DNA from: Pseudomonadota bacterium
GTDB taxonomy: Bacteria; Pseudomonadota; Gammaproteobacteria; Burkholderiales; Burkholderiaceae_B
DNA: 10,472 nt
NCBI GenBank assembly: GCA_023427085.1
Contig: JAEZBO010000273.1
Span: forward strand, 1-10,472
Reading direction: 5' to 3'
In this document: positions 1 through 9,465 of the stretch, piece after piece
Layout: each line of letters begins with the position of its first letter
How positions within the stretch are numbered: the stretch's first letter is position 1
Program-made: the position numbers and the translations under genes
The notes under the pieces: model-generated
What the model was told of the DNA's origin: nothing
What the model saw: the letters and a program-made list of their open reading frames with translations, nothing else
The model's database searches: none

Positions 1-1
1 G

Positions 2-94
2 GGCCGCGCCGATCCGGCGGCGTCGCAACCGACCCGCGCCGCGGCGCTGCGGCTGGCCGTCAGCGCTCAGTTGCAGGCGGCGCTGCTTGCCTGA
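2..94 (+). CDS. Possible C-terminal end of a plus-strand gene (partial)
   Basis: An open plus-strand frame enters from the left edge and ends at TGA 92-94, giving 30 codons rich in Ala, Leu and Arg. It has the G/C-rich third positions of a real gene in this genome and ends in AQLQAALLA. It would converge on the minus-strand helicase gene and overlap its last 28 bases tail to tail, with no terminator between them. Nothing in so short a tail identifies a family. It could equally be a chance open frame, since these are common at this GC content. Confidence 0.35.
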   Translation, partial: GRADPAASQPTRAAALRLAVSAQLQAALLA

Positions 95-1740
95 CCCAGC
101 TTGTCGCGCAGCAGCGCGGCCGCCGGCTCGCTGGCCACCAGCACCAGCTTGAGCGTGGCGCGGGTCGCGCCGACGAACAGCTTGCGCACCGCCTTCTCGT
201 CGAGCGCGGCAAAGTCGATCTCGGCCAGTACCACCGCCGGCACCGACTGGCCCTTGAACCGGTAGACCGACTCGGCCAGCACCTCGCCCGGCGTGTAGTC
301 CGGCTCGCCGAACAAGGTGTACTGGCCGGTGAAGCGCCGCAGCCGGTGCGGCCCCAGCCGGTCCAGCCCGAGCAGTTGCGACTGGCCGCGCCCGTGGTAG
401 CTGAGCAAGGCCACGTCTTCCTGCCGGAAACCAGCCGAATAACACTTGCGCAGCGCCTGCTTGACGGCCTGCTGCAGGTCGTCGCCATCGCGATAGCCGA
501 TGATCTCGACATCCGAGTCGGTCACCGGCGCCTGTGCGTCGATGTCCACGTCGTCCGGCAGCAGCGCCTGCAGAAACGCCACCACCGCGCGCGGGCTGCG
601 GAAATTGCTGTGCGCCCGCAGCCGCACCCAGCCGGGCAGCTCGGGCGGCTGCTGGCCATAGAGGTTCTGCAGCGGGTCTTCGAGCCACAGCACACGGGCC
701 TGCCCGCCGGCATGACGCAGCACCTGGTCGCGCCACTCGGCGCTGAAATCCTGCCCCTCGTCGACGATCACGGTGTCGAACTGCAAGGCCGGCGGCACCG
801 GCAATGCCATGGCTTCGCGCACCAGCCGCTCGAAGGCGTCGGGCTGGCCGAAGTCGGGCGTTTGGCCGGCCGCGCGCAGCAGCTTGTCGCACAGCATGTG
901 GAAATTGTTGACCAGTCCGCCGGCCGGCGCGATACGGGCGAAATGATCGGCCAGCGGCCGGTTGTAGCAGACGTACAGCGGCCGCCGGCCGGCCTCGAGC
1001 GTGGCGCGGAACTCGGCCAGCGCCAGCTGCGTCTTGCCCGAACCGGCCGTGCCGGTGACCCGCAGCCGGAAAGGCTCGACGTCGATCTGGCGGGCCCAGT
1101 GCGCCAGCCCGCCGGACAGCCGCGTGACCATCGAGCGGGCCTGGCCGATCAGCGCGCCGACGTCGGTCTCGAGCTGGATCAGGTCGCGCAGGAAACGATG
1201 CACCGGCGGCGCCAGCGGGTCGTCCTGGCCGGCCGGCAGGATCTCCTGGATGATCGCGCACAGCCGCTCGCGGCGCCGGGCATCGACGATGCGCTCGGGC
1301 GCAAGCCCGGCCGTCATCGGCGCGCGCACGGTATGGTCGGGGCAATACAGCAAGGATTCGACCAGCACCGGCTGGCCCTCGAGGCTGCGCACCAGCTTGG
1401 CCGACAGCCCGCTGACGGTGCGGGCCATCTGCACCGGCACCAGCCCGGCCTTGCCGCCATGGCGCTTGACCAGGCCCTGCGCGGTCTCGTCCAGCGCGCC
1501 GGTCTTCTGTTCGATCAGCAGCAGCTGGCCGGCGCGGTTGACGACCACGAAGTCGATCTCGCCGTAGATCGCATGGCGGCCATCGACGTTGGTCCAGTGC
1601 AGCGCGTGATAGACCGTGTAGTCCTCGGGCAGGCCGCGGGCCAGCAGCGCCAGCGTTTCGATCTCGCGCAAGGCGGGGCCGGGCAAGGCCGCGCCGCTGT
1701 CGGGCAAGGCTTCCCAGCCATCGGGCATGACACGCGCCAC
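67..1740 (-). CDS. NERD-domain / UvrD-like superfamily 1 helicase fusion protein
   Basis: The 557-residue protein has an N-terminal nuclease-related (NERD-like) region at about residues 25-135. Its acidic/lysine signature is E61-I-D63 followed by a hydrophobic strand and E77-Q-K79. A superfamily 1 helicase core follows: Walker A GTAGSGKT at 230-237, motif II DEGQD at 327-331, a motif III-like LEDPLQNLYG near 353-362, NFRSP at 379-383, a motif V-like YRFKGQSVPAVVL at 493-505 and a motif VI-like FVGATRA at 522-528 with candidate arginine finger R527. It probably translocates on or unwinds nucleic acid using ATP, with an attached nuclease-like module; the substrate is unknown. The start is taken at GTG 1738-1740 because AAGGA (1747-1751) lies 6 bases upstream; an in-frame ATG at 1726-1728 is too far from it. 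The gene lies 51 bases downstream of the Bug gene on the same strand, so read-through is possible. A role in DNA repair or defence is only inference. Confidence 0.88.
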   Translation of the reverse strand: MARVMPDGWEALPDSGAALPGPALREIETLALLARGLPEDYTVYHALHWTNVDGRHAIYGEIDFVVVNRAGQLLLIEQKTGALDETAQGLVKRHGGKAGLVPVQMARTVSGLSAKLVRSLEGQPVLVESLLYCPDHTVRAPMTAGLAPERIVDARRRERLCAIIQEILPAGQDDPLAPPVHRFLRDLIQLETDVGALIGQARSMVTRLSGGLAHWARQIDVEPFRLRVTGTAGSGKTQLALAEFRATLEAGRRPLYVCYNRPLADHFARIAPAGGLVNNFHMLCDKLLRAAGQTPDFGQPDAFERLVREAMALPVPPALQFDTVIVDEGQDFSAEWRDQVLRHAGGQARVLWLEDPLQNLYGQQPPELPGWVRLRAHSNFRSPRAVVAFLQALLPDDVDIDAQAPVTDSDVEIIGYRDGDDLQQAVKQALRKCYSAGFRQEDVALLSYHGRGQSQLLGLDRLGPHRLRRFTGQYTLFGEPDYTPGEVLAESVYRFKGQSVPAVVLAEIDFAALDEKAVRKLFVGATRATLKLVLVASEPAAALLRDKLGQASSAACN

Positions 1741-1746
1741 GGTGAA

Positions 1747-1751
1747 TCCTT
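1747..1751 (-). promoter_or_regulatory. Ribosome binding site fixing the GTG start of the helicase gene
   Basis: On the minus strand this reads AAGGA and sits 6 bases before GTG 1738-1740. It favours the GTG start over the ATG five codons in, which would be 18 bases away. The 51-base gap to the Bug gene (1741-1791) shows no clear promoter or terminator. Confidence 0.6.
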
Positions 1752-1791
1752 ATCGTCTATGACGGCACGAGGATACCGCAGCCGCGTGGCG

Positions 1792-2769
1792 CTACTCGAT
1801 ACGGGCGCCGGCCGCCTTGACCACCGCGCCGGCGTTCCGCCAGTCGTCGCGCAGCAGGGCCTGGAACTGGTCGACCGGCAGCGAGCCCGCCTCGACGCCC
1901 AGCGTGGCCAGGCGTTTTTGCACGGCCGGGTCCTGCAGCACCTTCTGCACCGCGCCGTTGATGCGCTCGATCTCGTCGACCGGCGTGCCGGCCGGCGCCA
2001 GCAGGCCCAGCCACGAATCGAAGGAATAGCCCGGCAGGCCGGCCTCGGCGACCGTGGGCAGCTGCGGCAGGAAGGCCGAACGCTGCTTGCCCGAATACGC
2101 CAGCAGCCTGACCCGCGCGTCGTCGCGATAGGCCAGCATGCCGATGCTGGCGCCGGTGACGATCTGCACGCGGCCAGCCAGCAGTTCGGTGACCGCGTCG
2201 CCGGTCGACTTGGTCGGAATGTGCTGCAGGCTCACGCCGGCCTGGGCGGCCAGCAGCGCGCTGGCCAGGTGCGAGGCGCTGCCGTTGCCGGCCGAGGCGT
2301 AGTTGAGCTTGCCCGGCGCCGCCTTGGCCTGGTCGATCAGACCCTGCAGGCTGGTGATGCCCGAAGGCGCCGAGGCGGCCACCACGTAGCCGGTCAGGCC
2401 GACATACGAGACGCCGACAAAATCGCCGGCCGGGTCGTAAGGCAGCTTGCCGTACAGGTGGCCGGCCAGGTGATGGCTGGCGGCCGCCAGCACCAGCGTG
2501 TTGCCATCGGGCTTGGCGCGCGCGACCTGGCCGGTGCCGACGGTGCCGCCAGCGCCCGCGCGGTTCTCGACCACCACGGTGGCGCCCAGCGCCTGGCCCA
2601 GTTCGTTGCTGAAGGTGCGCGCCACCGCGTCCTGCGTCGCGCCCGGCCCGTACGGCACGACGATGCGGATGACCCGCTCGGCATGGGCGAGGCCGCTGGC
2701 GCCCAGCAGGCACAGCGCACTGGCGGTGGCGAGGGCACGAAGGCGAAGGCGGCGGGCAGAGAAGGTCAT
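1792..2769 (-). CDS. Bug-family (tripartite tricarboxylate receptor) periplasmic solute-binding protein
   Basis: The 325-residue protein is of normal Bug/TctC length. Residues 1-30 form a signal peptide: basic MTFSARRLRLR, a hydrophobic core, and AHA before E31, a good signal peptidase I site. The mature protein begins RVIRIVVPYGPGATQD, the family's first ligand-binding loop with D47. It continues with VVVENRAGAGGTVG (66-78), the GNGSASHLA loop (161-169) and the late PTVAEAGLPGY (238-248). The usual PYKG strand reads PTKS (185-188), which may alter the pocket. Bug proteins bind small carboxylates, amino acids or related anions in the periplasm. No TctA/TctB membrane genes are present, which is common for orphan Bugs in Bordetella-type genomes. 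ATG 2767-2769 overlaps the TGA of the amidohydrolase (ATGA), with AGGA 7 bases upstream, so the two are probably translationally coupled. The ligand is likely related to the amidohydrolase substrate or product; this is inference. Confidence 0.93.
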   Translation of the reverse strand: MTFSARRLRLRALATASALCLLGASGLAHAERVIRIVVPYGPGATQDAVARTFSNELGQALGATVVVENRAGAGGTVGTGQVARAKPDGNTLVLAAASHHLAGHLYGKLPYDPAGDFVGVSYVGLTGYVVAASAPSGITSLQGLIDQAKAAPGKLNYASAGNGSASHLASALLAAQAGVSLQHIPTKSTGDAVTELLAGRVQIVTGASIGMLAYRDDARVRLLAYSGKQRSAFLPQLPTVAEAGLPGYSFDSWLGLLAPAGTPVDEIERINGAVQKVLQDPAVQKRLATLGVEAGSLPVDQFQALLRDDWRNAGAVVKAAGARIE

Positions 2770-3983
2770 GAGCAGGTCCTGGATGGATGCAGCCATCGCT
2801 CGGCCAGCCGCACGAAATAGCGCGCGCCGACGGCGAGGATGTCGTCGTTGAAATCGTAGGAACGGTTGTGGATCAGGCACGGCCCGTCGCCGTGGCCGGG
2901 CAGCCGGTGCTCGCCGGCGCCGCTGCCGTTGCCGATGAAGGCATAACAGCCGGGGCGCGCGATCAGCATGTGGGCGAAGTCCTCGGCGCTGAGCACGGCC
3001 GGATACTGTTCGTCGACACGGTCGTCGCCAGCGATCTCGCGCATCACCTGCGCGGCGAAGCGCGCTGGCCCGGCGTGGTTGACCAGCGGCGGCGACGCGC
3101 GCACGAAGCTGATCGTGGCCTGGCAGCCGTGCGCCAGCGCGATATGCTCGGCCAGCGTGCGCAGCGCGGCTTCGATACGGTCGAGCGCGTCGATCGAGAA
3201 GGTCCGCACGGTGCCGCCGACCCACGCGCTGTCGGGGATGACGTTGGGCGCATCCGAGCCCTGGATCTGCGTGACCGCCAGCAGGGCGCGCTCGCGCGAA
3301 TCGACGTGACGGGCCACCAGCGTCTGCAGCTGCTGCGCCAGGTCGACCACGGCGGCGACCGGATCGACGCCGGTATGCGGCAGCGAGGCATGGGTGCCGC
3401 GGCCGGTCAGGGTGATGCGATAGGTATTGCTCGAGGCCATCAAGGCGCCGTGATTGAGCGCGAAGGCCCCCACGTGATCGAGCGCGAAGTTGTGCAGGCC
3501 GAATACCGCCTCGCACGGAAAGCGCTCGAACAGGCCTTCGTCGATCATCTTGCGGGCGCCGGCCTTGCCCATCTCTTCGGCCGGCTGGAAGATGAAATTG
3601 ACGGTGCCGGCAAAGTCGCGGCCGCGCGACAGCTGCCAGGCCGCGGCCAGCAGCATGGTGGTATGGCCATCGTGGCCACAGGCATGCATGCGTCCGGCGT
3701 GGCGCGAACGGTGGTCGAAGCGGTTTTCTTCCTCGAGCGGCAGCGCGTCCATGTCGGCGCGCAGGCCTATCGTGCCGCTGCCCTCGCGCTGGCCGCGCAG
3801 CACGCCGACCAGGCCGGTGCCGGCGATGCCCTGGTGCACCTCGATGCCCCACTGGCGCAGCCGCTCGGCGACGATGCCCGCGGTGCGGTGCTCTTCGAAA
3901 CCGAGTTCGGGGTGGGCGTGCAGATCGCGGCGCAGGGCCACGAACGCGGACATGTCGGCAAAGGAATCGGTGGGCTGCGGCAC
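2766..3983 (-). CDS. M20D-family metal-dependent amidohydrolase (hippurate hydrolase / N-acyl-amino-acid deacylase type)
   Basis: This 405-residue protein has the full peptidase M20D pattern: RRDLHAHPELGFEE near the N-terminus (18-31), DMDALPLEEE (78-86), the metal site HACGHDGH (100-107, Cys102 and His104), QPAEEMGKAG (133-142, Glu136/Glu137), GLHNF with His164, and late IHNRSYDFND with His372. The lid domain runs roughly from 180 to 295. Relatives hydrolyse amide bonds of N-acyl or N-aroyl amino acids and conjugates, usually in the cytoplasm with two divalent metals; the exact substrate cannot be read here. The start is set at GTG 3981-3983 because GGAG lies 6 bases upstream. A longer TTG frame to 4028 has no ribosome site, and ATG 3951-3953 lacks one too and leaves only 7 residues before RRDLHAHPE. 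The gene is coupled to the Bug gene by ATGA overlap and lies 119 bases downstream of icd. Confidence 0.92.
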   Translation of the reverse strand: MPQPTDSFADMSAFVALRRDLHAHPELGFEEHRTAGIVAERLRQWGIEVHQGIAGTGLVGVLRGQREGSGTIGLRADMDALPLEEENRFDHRSRHAGRMHACGHDGHTTMLLAAAWQLSRGRDFAGTVNFIFQPAEEMGKAGARKMIDEGLFERFPCEAVFGLHNFALDHVGAFALNHGALMASSNTYRITLTGRGTHASLPHTGVDPVAAVVDLAQQLQTLVARHVDSRERALLAVTQIQGSDAPNVIPDSAWVGGTVRTFSIDALDRIEAALRTLAEHIALAHGCQATISFVRASPPLVNHAGPARFAAQVMREIAGDDRVDEQYPAVLSAEDFAHMLIARPGCYAFIGNGSGAGEHRLPGHGDGPCLIHNRSYDFNDDILAVGARYFVRLAERWLHPSRTCS

Positions 3984-3989
3984 TTGAAA

Positions 3990-3993
3990 CTCC
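3990..3993 (-). promoter_or_regulatory. Ribosome binding site deciding the amidohydrolase start
   Basis: On the minus strand GGAG lies 6 bases before the GTG codon at 3981-3983. Neither the upstream TTG (4026-4028) nor the downstream ATG (3951-3953) has a comparable site, so this sets the N-terminus as MPQPTDSFADM. Confidence 0.6.
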
Positions 3994-4102
3994 GGCCGCA
4001 GCGCCCCGGGGCGGTGGTCCTGCGGCAATGAGCGTGCGAGTCTATCGGACGCGAGCCCCGGCGCAAAAGATCAACGCGCAATAAGCATAGACCGCCAGCC
4101 GG

Positions 4103-5359
<1,257 letters not shown>

Positions 5360-5457
5360 GTGAGTCTGCTTGCGTTGATCGGGAGCCGCACCGGGCCGGC
5401 CGCCAGGAGGGGCCGGCACACCAGGCCGCCGTGCGGGCGCCGCGCCGGTGCACAGCC

Positions 5458-5463
5458 ATTCTA
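5458..5463 (-). promoter_or_regulatory. Candidate -10 element for icd
   Basis: On the minus strand this reads TAGAAT (5 of 6 to TATAAT), about 100 bases before the icd start and in otherwise very GC-rich DNA. There is no good -35 hexamer at the expected distance, so support is weak. A 7-bp inverted repeat (5395-5401 with 5411-5417, loop 9) would lie in the resulting leader, about 36 bases before the icd ATG. Confidence 0.3.
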
Positions 5464-5509
5464 TCCCCGTGGCGCGCCCGCGCGCGCGGATCGCCCCGCG
5501 CGAGGGGCG

Positions 5510-5515
5510 TAAAAT
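5510..5515 (+). promoter_or_regulatory. Candidate -10 element for the DUF1841 gene
   Basis: TAAAAT (5 of 6 to TATAAT) lies about 50 bases upstream of the DUF1841 start in GC-rich sequence. A matching -35 is not evident. The divergent spacer with icd (5360-5563) holds this and the icd candidate but no gene. Confidence 0.4.
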
Positions 5516-5563
5516 GACGGTCTGACCACATCGGCCGCCTGCCGCGGCCTCCCGAGTCCCCGC

Positions 5564-5989
5564 ATGTTCAATCCCTCGCGCGACCAGGTTCGCCAGTTTT
5601 TCGTCGACGCCTGGCGCAAGCACAAGGCCAACGAAGTCCAGACCCCGCTTGAAGCCATGGCGGTGGACTGGATCGCCGATCATCCCGAATATCACGCCGA
5701 CCTCGAGCGGCCTGACGCGCTGAGCGCCGATTTTCCGGTCGAGTCGGGACACACCAATCCCTTCCTGCACCTGTCGATGCACCTGGCGATCGCCGAACAG
5801 CTGTCGATCGACCATCCCAACGGCATCCGCGCCGCCTACGAAAAACTGGCGGCGCGCACCGACCGGCACGAGGCCATCCACGAGATCATGGAATGCCTGG
5901 GCAAGGTGGTCTGGGAATCCCAGCGGCTGGGCACGCCGCTCGACAGCGAGGCCTACATCGAGCTGATCCGCCAGCGCGCCGGCCGATAG
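5564..5989 (+). CDS. DUF1841 family protein, uncharacterised, histidine-rich and probably helical
   Basis: The 141-residue protein begins MFNPSRDQVRQFF and matches my recollection of the DUF1841 family of beta- and gammaproteobacteria, whose function is unknown. It has no signal peptide or membrane segment, so it is probably cytoplasmic. The notable pattern is three His-x3-His pairs: H40-PEY-H44, H69-LSM-H73 and H102-EAI-H106. Acidic residues lie nearby at E78, E103, E107 and E110. In helices such pairs put both side chains on one face, as in metal-binding helical bundles; metal binding here is inference. The other landmarks are PLEAMAVDWIADHPEYH (28-44) and TNPFLHLSMHLAIAEQ (64-79). No purine-rich ribosome site precedes ATG 5564, but the product starts like the family. 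The gene lies between two isocitrate dehydrogenase genes, on the opposite strand from both. Confidence 0.88.
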   Translation: MFNPSRDQVRQFFVDAWRKHKANEVQTPLEAMAVDWIADHPEYHADLERPDALSADFPVESGHTNPFLHLSMHLAIAEQLSIDHPNGIRAAYEKLAARTDRHEAIHEIMECLGKVVWESQRLGTPLDSEAYIELIRQRAGR

Positions 5990-6005
5990 GTCCGGCCACC
6001 GCGTG

Positions 6006-6070
6006 CGCCGCGGATCGGCGCCTGCCTGGCCTGGGTTGCCAGGCACCGGCTGGCGCCGCCGCGGATCGGC
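6006..6070. repeat. 14-bp direct repeat flanking an 8-bp stem hairpin
   Basis: The 14-mer CGCCGCGGATCGGC occurs exactly at 6006-6019 and 6057-6070. Between the copies, TGCCTGGC (6023-6030) pairs with GCCAGGCA (6038-6045) across a 7-base loop. The block lies just after the DUF1841 stop and before the strong terminator, in the 170-base spacer 5990-6159. It may be a small duplication or an extra 3' RNA structure; no function can be assigned. Confidence 0.5.
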
Positions 6071-6081
6071 AGCGAACCATA

Positions 6082-6115
6082 AAAAAGGCCTCTGTCCGAA
6101 GACAGAGGCCTTTTT
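6082..6115. terminator. Bidirectional rho-independent terminator
   Basis: A perfect 15-bp inverted repeat (6082-6096 with 6101-6115) encloses the tetraloop CGAA. The GC-rich stem core is GGCCTCTGTC, flanked by A6 on the left and T5 on the right, so each strand gives a hairpin followed by a U run. It lies between the convergent DUF1841 gene (ends 5989) and the monomeric isocitrate dehydrogenase gene (ends 6160) and should stop both transcripts. Confidence 0.95.
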
Positions 6116-6159
6116 CGTAGCCGGACCGCCAGCGGCGGCGGCCCGGTCAGGCGAACGAC

Positions 6160-8391
<2,232 letters not shown>

Positions 8392-8655
8392 ATTTCTCGA
8401 TAACTCGCTCTAACACTACTCGGTTGTCTGAAACCTGGGACCTGGCCGTGCGAGATCCGCAGGCCGGCCGGCAAGATCGGCGACCCCATACGGGACAAGG
8501 CAGACGGGCTGCGCCGCGGCAGGCCAGCCGCCGCCCGTCGGACGGGGCAGGCGGCTGCGGGCCGCTATGGACCCGCGCTGCGCAATCGGCAAGACACGCC
8601 GGGGCGTTGCCCGGCGTCAACGGCGCCTGGGGGCGTCGTCGAGTATATCAACTTC
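8392..8655. other. 264-base non-coding spacer upstream of the monomeric isocitrate dehydrogenase gene
   Basis: No convincing gene lies here; the open frames crossing it run into coding sequence in the wrong frame. It contains a GC-rich interrupted hairpin (8525-8532 with 8550-8557, inner stem 8534-8537 with 8543-8546) and a second inverted repeat at 8596-8617. Bases 8392-8430 are relatively AT-rich and would be expected to hold the promoter, but no hexamer pair stands out. Confidence 0.6.
8596..8617 (-). terminator. Possible weak terminator after the cytochrome operon
   Basis: ACGCCGGG (8596-8603) pairs with CCCGGCGT (8610-8617) across a 6-base loop. The hairpin begins about 40 bases beyond the stop of the second cytochrome gene on the minus strand. 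The sequence after it (TGTCTTGCC) is not a U run, so this may be a rho-assisted stop or just a structure. Confidence 0.3.
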
Positions 8656-9015
8656 TCAACGGCGCACGCCCAGGTCGCTGGGCTGGCGCGCCAGCCAGGC
8701 CGACACGTTGGCGATGTCCTGATCGGACAGCTGCGTGGCAAAGGCGCCCATGATGGGATTCTTGCGCACGTTGGCGGTGGCCGGCGCACCGGTCTGGCCG
8801 CGGCGGTAGGCCTTCAGCGCATGCACCAGGTAGTCCTCGTGCTGGCCGGCCAGGATCGGATACGACGGGTCGGTGCTGGTCTTGGCGTCGGCGCCGTGGC
8901 ACGACGCACAGGTCTGCTCGAACAGCGCCTTGCCGGCCGCCAGGTCGGCGCCTTGCGCCGAGAAACCGGCCACGGCCAGCGCCACGCCCGCCAGGGCAAC
9001 AAAATTGCTTTTCAT
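8656..9015 (-). CDS. Periplasmic monohaem cytochrome c, class I (c4/c553-like), second gene of pair
   Basis: The 119-residue precursor has a signal peptide (MKSNFVALAGVALAVAGFSAQG, likely cleaved before A23) and one haem-attachment motif, CASCH (36-40). The rest resembles one domain of cytochrome c4: PILAGQHEDYLVHALKAYRRG (53-73), then NPIMGAFATQLSDQDIANV (86-104). Met89 is the probable sixth haem ligand. It is exported unfolded, given haem c in the periplasm and should carry electrons between a reductase and a terminal oxidase; the partners cannot be named from here. ATG 9013-9015 has a strong GAGGGG site 5 bases upstream. The gene follows the first cytochrome by 15 bases on the same strand, so the two form one operon. 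The C-terminus QPSDLGVRR after the last helix is short and polar. Confidence 0.93.
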   Translation of the reverse strand: MKSNFVALAGVALAVAGFSAQGADLAAGKALFEQTCASCHGADAKTSTDPSYPILAGQHEDYLVHALKAYRRGQTGAPATANVRKNPIMGAFATQLSDQDIANVSAWLARQPSDLGVRR

Positions 9016-9030
9016 GCTTGCCCCTCGTTC

Positions 9031-9384
9031 TTATTTGAGATTGGAGTAGTAGGCGGCCAGGTCGGCAATATCTTGCTCGGACAGGCTCTTGGCGATGGCA
9101 TCCATGGTCGGATGGCTGCGCGCGCCGCTGGCGTACTCTTTGAGTGCGACTTCGATGTAGCGGGCGTTCTGGCCGGCGATCATCGGCACGTGGTAGACCT
9201 CGGGAAAGCTGGCCTTGTACCCCGGGATCGCATGACAGCCGATGCACATGGAGATTTTGTCTCGAGCGTTCTCCACGTTGCCGGTCACCGCCTGGTCAGC
9301 CGCCACGGCTTGACCGGCGACCCAACAGGACGCCATCATGGCCAACACAGTCGTCTTGCGTTTCAGAGTAATTCTTAACGTCAT
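9031..9384 (-). CDS. Periplasmic monohaem cytochrome c, class I (c4/c553-like), first gene of pair
   Basis: The 117-residue precursor has a basic start (MTLRITLKRK), a hydrophobic stretch and a likely signal peptidase site after AVA28 or A29. The single haem motif is CIGCH (47-51). VPMIAGQNARYIEVALKEYASG (67-88) and SHPTMDAIAKSLSEQDIADL (90-109) match a c4-type domain, and Met94 is the probable distal haem ligand. It is clearly related to the neighbouring 119-residue cytochrome, so the pair looks like a tandem duplication. ATG 9382-9384 is chosen because AAGAG lies 7 bases upstream and a normal signal peptide follows; an in-frame GTG at 9418-9420 has no ribosome site and adds 12 polar residues. 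It is the promoter-proximal gene of the operon and diverges from the MoxR gene. An electron-transfer role is firm from the family; its specific partners are unknown. Confidence 0.92.
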   Translation of the reverse strand: MTLRITLKRKTTVLAMMASCWVAGQAVAADQAVTGNVENARDKISMCIGCHAIPGYKASFPEVYHVPMIAGQNARYIEVALKEYASGARSHPTMDAIAKSLSEQDIADLAAYYSNLK

Positions 9385-9452
9385 GGTGTGGCTCTTGGTG
9401 TAGTTATAGGAACGAGTCACGGGCCGGGCAGGCCCGACTGTAAAGCCTTGCG

Positions 9453-9465
9453 ATTGTACGATAAT
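9453..9465. promoter_or_regulatory. Overlapping divergent -10 candidates for the cytochrome operon and the MoxR gene
   Basis: This short AT-rich island in a GC-rich spacer reads TACAAT on the minus strand (9453-9458) and GATAAT on the plus strand (9460-9465), each 5 of 6 to the consensus. They would start transcripts roughly 60 bases before the first cytochrome ATG and roughly 50 bases before the MoxR ATG. Clear -35 hexamers are absent. A 6-bp inverted repeat (9420-9425 with 9431-9436, loop GGGCA) lies on the cytochrome side and would fall in the leader. Confidence 0.45.

Noticed and set aside
346..2820. An 824-codon open frame on the plus strand spanning the helicase and Bug genes
   Set aside because: It is antisense to two genes with clear protein families. 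Its product is low-complexity (Arg, Gln, Ala, Gly and His rich) and matches no domain. Such frames arise from G/C third-position bias.
2787..4031. A 414-codon plus-strand frame opposite the amidohydrolase gene
   Set aside because: It is the mirror of a gene with complete M20D motifs, and its translation shows no domain pattern.
9403..9408. TATAAC on the minus strand as the -10 of the cytochrome operon
   Set aside because: A start from it would fall within or just before the AAGAG ribosome site, leaving too short a leader. TACAAT at 9453-9458 is better placed.
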